DNA from: Gallionellaceae bacterium
GTDB lineage: Bacteria > Pseudomonadota > Gammaproteobacteria > Burkholderiales > Gallionellaceae
Length of the DNA: 5,640 nucleotides
NCBI GenBank assembly: GCA_030646595.1
Contig: JAUSKS010000159.1
Span: 1-5,640 of the forward strand
Direction: 5' to 3'
The notes beneath the pieces were generated by a model, which did no database searches, had not been told where the DNA came from, and was given only the letters and a program-made list of their open reading frames with translations. The translations under genes and the position numbers were made by a program. Positions 1 to 5,640 of the stretch are shown here, one piece after another; the stretch's first letter is position 1, and every line of letters starts with the position of its first letter.

Positions 1-97
1 CTGGGGTGGGGATGGGGTATGAAAGCCACGCAATTCAAACCTTTACCCCATCCCCATCCTAACCTTCCCCTTGAAGGGGAAGGAATGGTTGTGTGGC
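1..97. repeat. REP-like palindromic repeat pair upstream of valS
   Basis: Two structures lie side by side. An inverted repeat of 13 perfect bases pairs 7-19 with 44-56 (TGGGGATGGGGTA and its complement) across a 24-base spacer. A second palindrome at 63-83 has 10-base arms (CCTTCCCCTT / AAGGGGAAGG) around a single G. Outer arms 25-33 and 89-97 (GCCACGCAA / TTGTGTGGC) can also pair with one G-U. The first 11 bases (CTGGGGTGGGG) are identical to 2247-2257 inside valS, so both belong to one repeat family. The 44-83 unit lies in the opposite orientation, which gives a head-to-head arrangement like BIMEs of other proteobacteria. The left unit is cut by the window edge. The elements may act as a transcription terminator or mRNA stabiliser for the gene to the left, but that role is inference. 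Confidence 0.7.
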
Positions 98-180
98 TTG
101 CGAGTGATTTTTTCGCTTAGCCGAGTGCCATGACCATCAGTAGCCATCCCCTATCCACAGCCTGATTAGTGGCCCAGCTT

Positions 181-189
181 TGGTACAAT
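181..189 (+). promoter_or_regulatory. Candidate extended -10 promoter of valS
   Basis: TACAAT at 184-189 is one base from the sigma-70 -10 consensus and is preceded by TGG at 181-183, giving the extended -10 pattern TGnTAnAAT. The -35 region around 161-167 (CTGATT) is poor, which fits an extended -10 promoter. Transcription would start near 196, leaving a leader of about 40 bases before the valS ATG. Assignment is by pattern only. Confidence 0.45.
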
Positions 190-205
190 CACGTCTTTCT
201 CCTCC

Positions 206-220
206 GCATCTTGCAGATGC
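206..220 (+). promoter_or_regulatory. Small stem-loop in the valS leader
   Basis: GCATCT (206-211) and AGATGC (215-220) form a perfect 6 bp stem with a TGC loop, ending 15 bases before the valS ATG. No clear Shine-Dalgarno sequence lies between the hairpin and the start codon (only AAGA-like purines near 226-229). The hairpin could affect ribosome loading, but nothing in the sequence proves a regulatory role, and stems this short arise often by chance. Confidence 0.25.
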
Positions 221-235
221 CCCATAAGATAACAA

Positions 236-3121
236 ATGGAACTCGCAAAAAGTTTTGATCCGCAAACCATCGAAGCAAACTGGTATCCCATCTGGGAAAA
301 CGCTGGTTATTTTCAGGCCGGGCTGGATACGCATAAAACCGAAAATTTCTGCATCCTGCTGCCGCCGCCCAATGTCACCGGCACGTTGCACATGGGGCAT
401 GGTTTTAATCAGACGTTGATGGACACACTCACGCGCTACCATCGCATGCGCGGCGACAATACTTTATGGCAGCCCGGTACCGACCATGCCGGCATTGCCA
501 CGCAAATCGTGGTGGAACGGCAACTCGATGCGCAGGGCATCTCGCGCCACGATCTGGGACGCAAAAAATTTATCGACAAAGTATGGGAGTGGAAAGAATA
601 CTCCGGTAACACCATCACTCGCCAGATGCGCCGCCTCGGCACTTCGCCGGACTGGTCGCGCGAACGATTTACCATGGACCCCAGTTTGAACAAAACCGTC
701 ACCGAAACTTTTGTGCGGCTGTATAACGAAGGTCTGATTTATCGGGGCAAGCGTTTGGTGAACTGGGACCCCACTCTGCATACCGCCGTGTCTGATCTGG
801 AAGTGGTGCAGGAAGAAGAAGACGGTTTTATGTGGCATATCCGTTATCCTTTGGTCGAACTCGATACAGTGCATGGCTTGACCCATCTTACCGTTGCCAC
901 CACGCGTCCGGAAACCATGCTGGGTGACGTGGCAGTGATGGTGCATCCAGAAGACGAGCGCTACCAACACCTGATCGGCAAGAAGGTGAAGCTGCCTTTG
1001 TGTGATCGCGACATTCCTGTCATTGCTGATGAATACGTAGATAAGGATTTTGGCACAGGTGTCGTGAAGGTCACGCCTGCCCATGATTTTAACGACTACG
1101 CAGTAGGGCAGCGGCACAAGCTGGCGCAGATTTGCATACTGACCCTGGATGCAAAAATAAATGAATATGCGCCTGAACAATACCAAGGCATGGATCGTTT
1201 TGCAGCCCGCAAAAAAATAGTCGCTGATCTCGATGCCGCAGGTCTGTTGGAAAAAGTCGACAAACACAAACTCAAAGTGCCACGTGGCGACCGTACCGGC
1301 GTGATCATCGAACCCATGCTGACTGACCAGTGGTTTGTGGCCATGAGCAAACCGGGTGTCAATGGCCACAGCATCACTGCGCAGGCGCTCGAATGTGTGG
1401 CATCGGGCGAAATCAAGTTTGTACCGGAAAACTGGGTGAACACTTATAACCAATGGCTGAACAACATTCAGGACTGGTGCATCTCGCGCCAACTGTGGTG
1501 GGGACATCAGATTCCGGCGTGGTTTCCTGCGGAATTTACAGCGGAACAAGTACCCTACGTCGCACATAGCGAAGAAGAAGCCTACGCTTTAGCCAAGGCC
1601 GATGGTTACACTGGGAAGCTGAAACGCGACGATGATGTGCTCGATACCTGGTTCTCCTCCGCGCTGTGGCCGTTTTCTACGCTGGACTGGACGGGCGACA
1701 AATCAAAAGATGAGCAGAATTTGTTGCTGCAAAAATATCTCCCCTCTTCAGTGCTGGTCACTGGCTTTGACATCATCTTTTTCTGGGTCGCGCGCATGGT
1801 GATGATGACCAAACACATCACCGGAAAAATCCCGTTTAAGGACGTGTATGTGCATGGCCTGATCCGCGATGCGGAAGGCCAGAAAATGTCCAAGTCCAAG
1901 GGCAATGTATTGGACCCGATTGATCTGATTGACGGTATAGCCCTCGATGAACTGGTGAAAAAGCGCACCACTGGTTTGATGAATCCCAAGCAAGCGGAAC
2001 AGATCGAAAAGCGCACCCGTAAGGAATTCCCGGCAGGCATTCCAGCTTTTGGTACCGATGCGTTGCGTTTTACCTTCGCCTCACTGGCCTCGCCCGGACG
2101 TGACATTAAATTTGATATGCAGCGCTGTGAAGGCTATCGCAATTTCTGCAACAAATTATGGAATGCCACACGCTTTGTCCTGATGAATTGCGAAGGGCAG
2201 GATGTGGGCCTGGATGAAGAAAACCCCCTCTCCCTTCGGGGGAGGGCTGGGGTGGGGGAACACGCGGAAACTCACCTCAAATTTTCTGCGGCTGATCAAT
2301 GGATGGTGAGCCGTTTGCAACAAGCTGAAGCAGAAATCGCGCAACATTTCGCCGATTACCGTTTTGATCTAGCCGCACGTACGCTGTATGAATTGGTGTG
2401 GGACACTTATTGCGATTGGTATGTGGAGCTGGCTAAAGTGCAACTGCAGGATACAGGATACGGGATACGGGATGCAGAAGCAGGGCAGCGCGCTACGCGG
2501 CGCACTTTGGTGCGTGTGCTGGAAGCGATACTGCGCCTGGCACATCCGCTTATTCCGTTTATCACTGAAGAGCTATGGCAGAAGGTTGCGCCGCTTGCGG
2601 GGAAAAAGGGCAGCAGTATTATGTTGCAGCCTTATCCGCAGGCGGACAAGATGCGTATTGATCAAGATGCCATCGAGCAGATTGGGCTGCTGCAAGAAAT
2701 GGTGAATGCTTGCCGCAAGCTGCGCAGTGAAATGAATCTATCTCCAGCGCAGCGTGTGCCATTGATAGCCAGTGGCGACGCGGCCACGTTAACCAGCTGG
2801 GCACCTTATCTGCAAGCGCTGGGAAAATTGAGCGAAGTCAGCGTAGTGAAGGTATTGCCGGATACCGATGCGGCGGTTGCTGTCGTCGGCAATTTCAAGC
2901 TAATGCTGAAAATTGAAATTGACGTGGCTACGGAATGCGAACGGCTGGATAAAGAGATTGCCCGCCTGTCCGGTGAAATTGCCAAGGCGCAAGCCAAGTT
3001 AGGCAATGCCAGCTTTGTCGAACGCGCCCCCGCGCAAGTGGTGGAGCAGGAGCGCAAGCGTATGGAAGATTTCGGCGCTACGCTGGGTCAATTGCAAACT
3101 CAGCGCAGCAAGCTGGGTTAA
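236..3121 (+). CDS. valS: Valyl-tRNA synthetase (ValS)
   Basis: Charges tRNA-Val with valine in the cytoplasm using ATP (EC 6.1.1.9), a class I synthetase. At 961 residues it is full length; E. coli ValS has 951. The ATP-site signatures are present: PPPNVTGT (43-50) with HMGH (52-55) as the HIGH motif, and KMSKS at 550-554. The CP1 editing domain carries TTRPET (222-227) and AHDFNDY (282-288), and [10 protein letters not shown] starts at 415. The anticodon-binding region follows from about 700. A charged C-terminal coiled-coil arm (about 895-961) completes the protein. The ATG at 236 begins [10 protein letters not shown], which aligns with the E. coli N-terminus, although the ribosome site is weak. 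Two short insertions relative to E. coli coincide with repeat DNA: residues 663-675 (palindrome at 2224-2259) and about 738-747 (heptamer array at 2447-2474). Both keep the frame and leave all motifs intact, so the enzyme should be functional. The stop codon abuts that of the convergent rhodanese gene. Confidence 0.98.
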   Translation: MELAKSFDPQTIEANWYPIWENAGYFQAGLDTHKTENFCILLPPPNVTGTLHMGHGFNQTLMDTLTRYHRMRGDNTLWQPGTDHAGIATQIVVERQLDAQGISRHDLGRKKFIDKVWEWKEYSGNTITRQMRRLGTSPDWSRERFTMDPSLNKTVTETFVRLYNEGLIYRGKRLVNWDPTLHTAVSDLEVVQEEEDGFMWHIRYPLVELDTVHGLTHLTVATTRPETMLGDVAVMVHPEDERYQHLIGKKVKLPLCDRDIPVIADEYVDKDFGTGVVKVTPAHDFNDYAVGQRHKLAQICILTLDAKINEYAPEQYQGMDRFAARKKIVADLDAAGLLEKVDKHKLKVPRGDRTGVIIEPMLTDQWFVAMSKPGVNGHSITAQALECVASGEIKFVPENWVNTYNQWLNNIQDWCISRQLWWGHQIPAWFPAEFTAEQVPYVAHSEEEAYALAKADGYTGKLKRDDDVLDTWFSSALWPFSTLDWTGDKSKDEQNLLLQKYLPSSVLVTGFDIIFFWVARMVMMTKHITGKIPFKDVYVHGLIRDAEGQKMSKSKGNVLDPIDLIDGIALDELVKKRTTGLMNPKQAEQIEKRTRKEFPAGIPAFGTDALRFTFASLASPGRDIKFDMQRCEGYRNFCNKLWNATRFVLMNCEGQDVGLDEENPLSLRGRAGVGEHAETHLKFSAADQWMVSRLQQAEAEIAQHFADYRFDLAARTLYELVWDTYCDWYVELAKVQLQDTGYGIRDAEAGQRATRRTLVRVLEAILRLAHPLIPFITEELWQKVAPLAGKKGSSIMLQPYPQADKMRIDQDAIEQIGLLQEMVNACRKLRSEMNLSPAQRVPLIASGDAATLTSWAPYLQALGKLSEVSVVKVLPDTDAAVAVVGNFKLMLKIEIDVATECERLDKEIARLSGEIAKAQAKLGNASFVERAPAQVVEQERKRMEDFGATLGQLQTQRSKLG
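2224..2259. repeat. REP-like palindrome inserted in frame in valS
   Basis: CCCTCTCCC (2226-2234) pairs with GGGGGAGGG (2238-2246) through nine positions, one of them G-T, around a TTC loop. It is followed by CTGGGGTGGGG (2247-2257), the same 11 bases that open the window. The block is strikingly more C/G-homopolymeric than the surrounding valS. It encodes residues 663-675 ([13 protein letters not shown]), which lie just after the stretch matching E. coli LMNTEGQDCG and have no counterpart there. The complementary strand reads [11 protein letters not shown], the peptide such repeats typically yield in one frame. Confidence 0.8.
2447..2474. repeat. Four-copy heptanucleotide tandem repeat within valS
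   Basis: Four consecutive 7-base units follow one another: CAGGATA (2447-2453), CAGGATA (2454-2460), CGGGATA (2461-2467) and CGGGATG (2468-2474). They encode QDTGYGIRD, residues 738-746. This segment sits in a loop where E. coli ValS has a shorter NGGTEAE-like stretch, giving about six extra residues here. The unit length is not a multiple of three, so gain or loss of a single copy would shift the frame of an essential gene. Confidence 0.75.
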
Positions 3122-3436
3122 TTACTGGGTTACCGCTTGCCCGGCCTGCATCCACGCGGTAATGCCGCCCTGTAGATTGTACACCTGGGTAAATCCCTGG
3201 GCCGCAGCAAAGGCGGCGGCCTGCGAGGAGCGCCCGCCCATTTGGCAATAAAACACAATCGGGGCCGCATGATCCATTTCATTGAGTTGCATAGGTAGCA
3301 AATGCAAAGGCAGCTTGACTGCGCCTGCAATATATCCGCGTGCTGTTTCTGCATCGGTCCGTACATCGATCAAACAAATGCCTTGGGCCAGTTGCGATTG
3401 CAACTCCGCCACGTTCATATTTTTAAATGTGCTCAT
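3122..3436 (-). CDS. Single-domain rhodanese-like sulfurtransferase
   Basis: A 104-residue protein of the rhodanese fold, the size of GlpE/PspE-type enzymes. These move a sulfane sulfur from thiosulfate or a protein persulfide to an acceptor through a cysteine persulfide. Visible signatures are LIDVR (22-26), GYIAGA (34-39, usually GHIPGA in the family) and the active-site loop C64-QMGGRS followed by a helix, then GFTQVYNLQGGITAW. Cys64 is the predicted nucleophile. No signal peptide is seen, so it is likely cytoplasmic. The ATG at 3436 is chosen because AGGA (3448-3445) lies 8 bases upstream; an in-frame TTG at 3439 would add one residue, and Met7 is a weaker alternative. It converges with valS and diverges from the M48 protease gene, so it is probably monocistronic. 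The physiological acceptor cannot be deduced. Confidence 0.92.
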   Translation of the reverse strand: MSTFKNMNVAELQSQLAQGICLIDVRTDAETARGYIAGAVKLPLHLLPMQLNEMDHAAPIVFYCQMGGRSSQAAAFAAAQGFTQVYNLQGGITAWMQAGQAVTQ

Positions 3437-3466
3437 CAATATTATCCTGTAAGTTTGATAACCTCG

Positions 3467-3472
3467 ATTATA
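3467..3472 (-). promoter_or_regulatory. Candidate -10 element for the rhodanese gene
   Basis: On the minus strand, positions 3472-3467 read TATAAT, a perfect sigma-70 -10 hexamer. The -35 position (about 3495-3490, TCGGAA) matches only three of six consensus bases. Transcription would begin near 3460, giving a leader of about 24 bases that contains the AGGA ribosome site. Judged by pattern only. Confidence 0.45.
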
Positions 3473-3534
3473 CCGGGGAACAAGGGCTATTCCGACATGG
3501 GGAACCTCAAATTAAAGCGGGTATCATACGGGCT

Positions 3535-4962
3535 ATGAAAAATTTAATATTCGTTCTGTGCTGCCTGAGTGTGCTGCCATGCCATGCCGAAGGGCTGCCT
3601 GACCTGGGTGACGTGTCGCAGGCGGAATTATCACCACAGCAGGAAAGAGAAATTGGCGAACAAAGCATGGTCGAAATCCGTGCCGACAAAAGCTATCTCG
3701 ACGATTCTGAAATCAATGATTACCTGAACCAGGTAGGCTATCAATTGGTAGCGAACAGCAATGAGCCGGGACAGGAATTTAATTTCTTTGCGCTGAATGA
3801 CAACACCATTAATGCCTTTGCGCTGCCCGGCGGGTTCATCGGGGTCAACAGCGGCTTGATTTTGACTACGCAAAGCGAATCGGAGTTAGCTTCGGTGTTG
3901 AGCCATGAAATTGCCCACGTCACACAACATCATTTGGCACGTATGGTGTCCGGGCAAAAAATAGATACCCTGGCTTCCATGGCGGCTATCGCAGTTGCCA
4001 TTCTTGCGGCGCGCAGCAACCCCGATGCAGCACAAGCTGCCATTATTGGTGTGCAGGCAGGCAGCATACAGCGGCAATTAAATTTCACCCGCACCCATGA
4101 ACAGGAAGCGGACCGCATTGGGTTGGCCACCCTGCAAAAAGCCGGGTTTGATACGCGCGCCATGCCCGCTTTTTTTGAACGCATGCAGAAAGCTACGCGT
4201 TTGCAGGAAGGTAATATGCCGTCCTATCTGCGCACTCACCCGATTACCAGCGAGCGCATTGCGGACATTGCCAACCGGGTGCAACAGCTGCCTTATCATC
4301 TGGTGGCCGATAATCTCAATTATCACTTGGTACGGGCCAAGCTGAATGCTTTGCAGAAGAGTCCGCAAGAAAGGGTGACCTTTTTTAAGGGGGCACTGGG
4401 GGAGCAAAAATTTGGTAACCAGATTGCTCAACGCTATGGTTTGGCCTTGGCGCTACTGCGCAGCGGCCAAGCAGAGCTTGCGGCACAGGAATTTGCGCCG
4501 TTGCAGAAACAGGTGTCACAGAACCCGATAATCGCTACACTGGCAGGGCAAATCAGGCGGGCGGACAAAACCGACAAAAAGCTCACCGAATTTTATCGTA
4601 CGGCCACCCAGAATTTTCCGCAGCATCGCGCGCTATTTTATGACTATGCCGAACTATTATTGCAGGACAAACGCTTTGAGGATGCCCTCAAGTTGCTTAA
4701 TGAACAAATCCTTACTCATCCCGACGACCCCAGCCTGTATGAATTGCAAGCGCGCACTTTTATGGCCCTGGGCAGGCCCCAACAAGAGCATCACGCACTT
4801 GCCTATGCTTATGTGCTACAGGGGAATCTTTATGGCGCAATTGATCAATTGGAGCTAGCCAAACGGATGGGTAAGGATTTCTATGAATTGTCGGCGATTG
4901 AAAGTGAGCTGAAACAATTTCGCGAAGTGGCAGCAGCCCATAAGAAGAACAAGAAGCAATAA
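3535..4962 (+). CDS. bepA: Periplasmic M48 zinc metalloprotease with TPR domain (BepA/YfgC-like)
   Basis: A 475-residue homologue of BepA (YfgC), which in E. coli works in the periplasm as chaperone and protease for outer-membrane assembly, acting on LptD and stalled BAM substrates. Residues 1-18 (MKNLIFVLCC...CHA) look like a signal peptide with cleavage after A18. A lipoprotein is less likely because the preceding VLPC is a poor lipobox. The zinc site is H124-E125-I-A-H128 with E125 catalytic, and E189 in HEQEAD is the third zinc ligand. H235 in THPITSER corresponds to the regulatory His246 of E. coli BepA, at nearly the same spacing. Helical TPR-like repeats fill about residues 290-450 (for example 302-337 and 366-441), and the end is lysine-rich (KKNKKQ). 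The reading frame is open upstream to 3427, but the ATG at 3535 is chosen because it starts the signal peptide. No strong ribosome site is visible. Exact substrates here are inferred from the family. Confidence 0.93.
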   Translation: MKNLIFVLCCLSVLPCHAEGLPDLGDVSQAELSPQQEREIGEQSMVEIRADKSYLDDSEINDYLNQVGYQLVANSNEPGQEFNFFALNDNTINAFALPGGFIGVNSGLILTTQSESELASVLSHEIAHVTQHHLARMVSGQKIDTLASMAAIAVAILAARSNPDAAQAAIIGVQAGSIQRQLNFTRTHEQEADRIGLATLQKAGFDTRAMPAFFERMQKATRLQEGNMPSYLRTHPITSERIADIANRVQQLPYHLVADNLNYHLVRAKLNALQKSPQERVTFFKGALGEQKFGNQIAQRYGLALALLRSGQAELAAQEFAPLQKQVSQNPIIATLAGQIRRADKTDKKLTEFYRTATQNFPQHRALFYDYAELLLQDKRFEDALKLLNEQILTHPDDPSLYELQARTFMALGRPQQEHHALAYAYVLQGNLYGAIDQLELAKRMGKDFYELSAIESELKQFREVAAAHKKNKKQ

Positions 4963-5012
4963 CCCGGCCATTTGCCAGGGGCAGGAAAAAATAAATTTTA
5001 TTATAAGGGGTC

Positions 5013-5041
5013 TTGTTATTGCTACGCGGGCTTGCTAGAGT
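5013..5041 (+). promoter_or_regulatory. Sigma-70 promoter of the HU gene
   Basis: TTGTTA (5013-5018) and TAGAGT (5036-5041) are separated by exactly 17 bases and match the -35 and -10 consensus at four of six positions each. Transcription would start near 5048, leaving a leader of about 28 bases that includes AAGGG (5063-5067) as ribosome site. The AT-rich tract just upstream (4986-5006) could act as an UP element. This suggests that the HU gene is transcribed independently of the protease gene. Confidence 0.6.
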
Positions 5042-5075
5042 GCGCATGTCTTTCCAACCACAAAGGGCCAGCACC

Positions 5076-5369
5076 ATGAATAAAGCAGAACTGATAGACG
5101 CAGTAGCGAAGTCCACCAAAAATTCCAAATCCGGGGTCGAAGAAACTTTAAACGCGATCATGGCGGCTGTTCAAGCCTCATTGGTCAAAGGCGATGATGT
5201 GCAATTGATCGGTTTCGGTACCTTTGCCGTTCAAGCCCGCGCTGCCCGTATCGGACGCAATCCAGCAACTGGTAAAGAATTGAAAATACCAGCCAAGAAA
5301 GTTGTGAAATTCAAGGTGGGCAGCAAAATGAAAGATGCTGTCGCTGGCGGCAAATCCAAGAAGAAATAA
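5076..5369 (+). CDS. hup: HU-family histone-like DNA-binding protein
   Basis: A 97-residue HU/IHF-family protein that binds and bends DNA as a dimer and shapes the nucleoid. The N-terminal helical dimerisation half starts MNKAELIDAVAK. Then come the GFGTF turn (46-50) and the beta-arm signature GRNPATG (60-66), with Pro63 as the DNA-intercalating residue. No IHF-specific features stand out, so HU is preferred. Compared with the 90-residue E. coli HU it carries a short lysine-rich tail, GGKSKKK, that probably adds nonspecific DNA contacts. The ATG at 5076 is supported by AAGGG (5063-5067) eight bases upstream and by alignment of the N-terminus. The frame is open further upstream from a TTG at 5013, but that would run through the promoter. 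A terminator hairpin follows ten bases after the stop. Confidence 0.96.
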   Translation: MNKAELIDAVAKSTKNSKSGVEETLNAIMAAVQASLVKGDDVQLIGFGTFAVQARAARIGRNPATGKELKIPAKKVVKFKVGSKMKDAVAGGKSKKK

Positions 5370-5378
5370 GTTTGTATA

Positions 5379-5403
5379 TAGCGGTCGGTTTACCCGACCG
5401 CTA
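5379..5403 (+). terminator. Terminator-like hairpin after the HU gene
   Basis: TAGCGGTCGG (5379-5388) and CCGACCGCTA (5394-5403) form a perfect 10 bp stem with a TTTAC loop, 9 bases after the HU stop codon. The following sequence is pyrimidine-rich (GCTTCCCTTCT) but lacks a clean T run, so termination may be imperfect. On the minus strand it lies beyond the folD stop, so it could serve both directions. Confidence 0.7.
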
Positions 5404-5420
5404 GCTTCCCTTCTAGCTTA

Positions 5421-5640
5421 TTATTCAGCTGCTTTTTCCGCAGCTCGTACCATGTTGGCCACTAAGATGGTAATGGTCATCGGGCCGACGCAGCCGGGAA
5501 CAGGGGTAAGATAGCCTATACTTTTTTGTGCTATCGATCCATCGTGCCTATCAGCCTGCCATTAGCCAAGCTGGTTTATCCCTATGTTTATTACTGCGGC
5601 ATTTTTATGGCGCTGCATGCTTCTGTGAAGTCGAGTAGGG
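5421..5640 (-). pseudogene. folD: folD C-terminal remnant, frameshifted, 5' end beyond window
   Basis: FolD is the bifunctional methylenetetrahydrofolate dehydrogenase/cyclohydrolase of one-carbon metabolism. Reading the minus strand, its conserved C-terminus is unmistakable but spread over different frames. DFTEACSAIKMP (5638-5597) resembles the segment before the dinucleotide-fold strand. AVINIGINQL (5597-5568) matches the family VVIDVGINRL. ANGRLIGTMD (5566-5537) matches the NGKLVGDVD segment one base out of register. SIAQKSIGYLTPVPGCVGP (5537 downward) then runs in frame through PMTITILVANMVRAAEKAAE to TAA at 5423-5421. Without correction, the last frame is closed by a TAA at 5564-5562. 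Two near-invariant positions are also changed: VPGG to VPGC and IDVGIN to INIGIN. Several indels plus substitutions favour a decayed gene. Sequencing error in a low-quality region, or a paralogue under relaxed constraint, remain possible. Confidence 0.75.

Noticed and set aside
1..120. Frame open from position 1 to a TAG at 118-120, possibly the C-terminus of an upstream gene
   Set aside because: Almost all of it is translated repeat DNA (PHPHPNLPLEGEG) and no recognisable protein family remains. It could be a repeat-extended C-terminus, but nothing in the window supports that.
464..1567. Long minus-strand frame of 367 codons antisense to valS
   Set aside because: It lies wholly within the clearly coding valS, resembles no known family, and its His/Phe-rich composition is what the reverse of a GC-biased gene gives.
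3427..3534. Upstream extension of the M48 protease to an alternative start at 3427
   Set aside because: It would place 36 unrelated residues before an obvious signal peptide and overlap the start of the divergent rhodanese gene.
4972..5006. Possible alternative HU promoter (TTGCCA with the AT-rich TATTATAA tract)
   Set aside because: The spacing to the best -10-like hexamer is 21 bases or more, and the pair at 5013-5041 has ideal 17-base spacing.
5013..5075. Extended HU start from the TTG at 5013
   Set aside because: The extra 21 residues do not match HU proteins, and the segment contains the -35 and -10 boxes and the ribosome site of the shorter, standard HU.
5427..5445. Inverted repeat AGCTGC/GCAGCT near the folD stop
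   Set aside because: Only a 6 bp stem, explained by the Ala-rich coding end (AAEKAA) of FolD; the 10 bp hairpin at 5379-5403 is the better terminator.
5466..5640. Plus-strand open frame reaching the right edge, with a hydrophobic stretch (LPLAKLVYPYVYYCGIF)
   Set aside because: It is antisense to the FolD-like sequence, has no good start codon or ribosome site, and the minus-strand FolD match explains the region better.

Overview
This window looks like ordinary core chromosome of a betaproteobacterium. The protein sequences and the lysine-tailed HU suggest the Gallionellaceae/Nitrosomonadales area, but that placement is inference from general resemblance and was not searched. G+C is moderate by eye. 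No phage, CRISPR, toxin-antitoxin, secretion or biosynthetic system is visible, and I found no convincing new multi-gene system.

Layout, left to right. Positions 1-97 hold REP-like palindromic repeat DNA. A plausible promoter and a small leader hairpin precede valS (236-3121, +), a complete valyl-tRNA synthetase. A single-domain rhodanese-like sulfurtransferase gene (3122-3436, -) converges on valS, so the two stop codons abut with no intergenic base. After a 98 bp divergent spacer comes a complete periplasmic M48 metalloprotease with a TPR tail, a BepA/YfgC homologue (3535-4962, +). Next is an HU-type nucleoid protein gene (5076-5369, +) with its own well-formed promoter and a terminator hairpin. 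The right edge (5421-5640, -) encodes a recognisable but frame-broken C-terminal part of FolD.

The genes do not form one pathway. They cover translation (ValS), sulfur transfer or detoxification (rhodanese), outer-membrane protein quality control (BepA), chromosome architecture (HU) and one-carbon metabolism (folD remnant). Each appears to be its own transcription unit.

The points most worth a second look are two pieces of repeat DNA absorbed in frame into the essential valS gene (a REP-like palindrome at 2224-2259 and a heptamer tandem array at 2447-2474), the related repeat pair upstream of valS, and the apparent decay of folD at the right edge.
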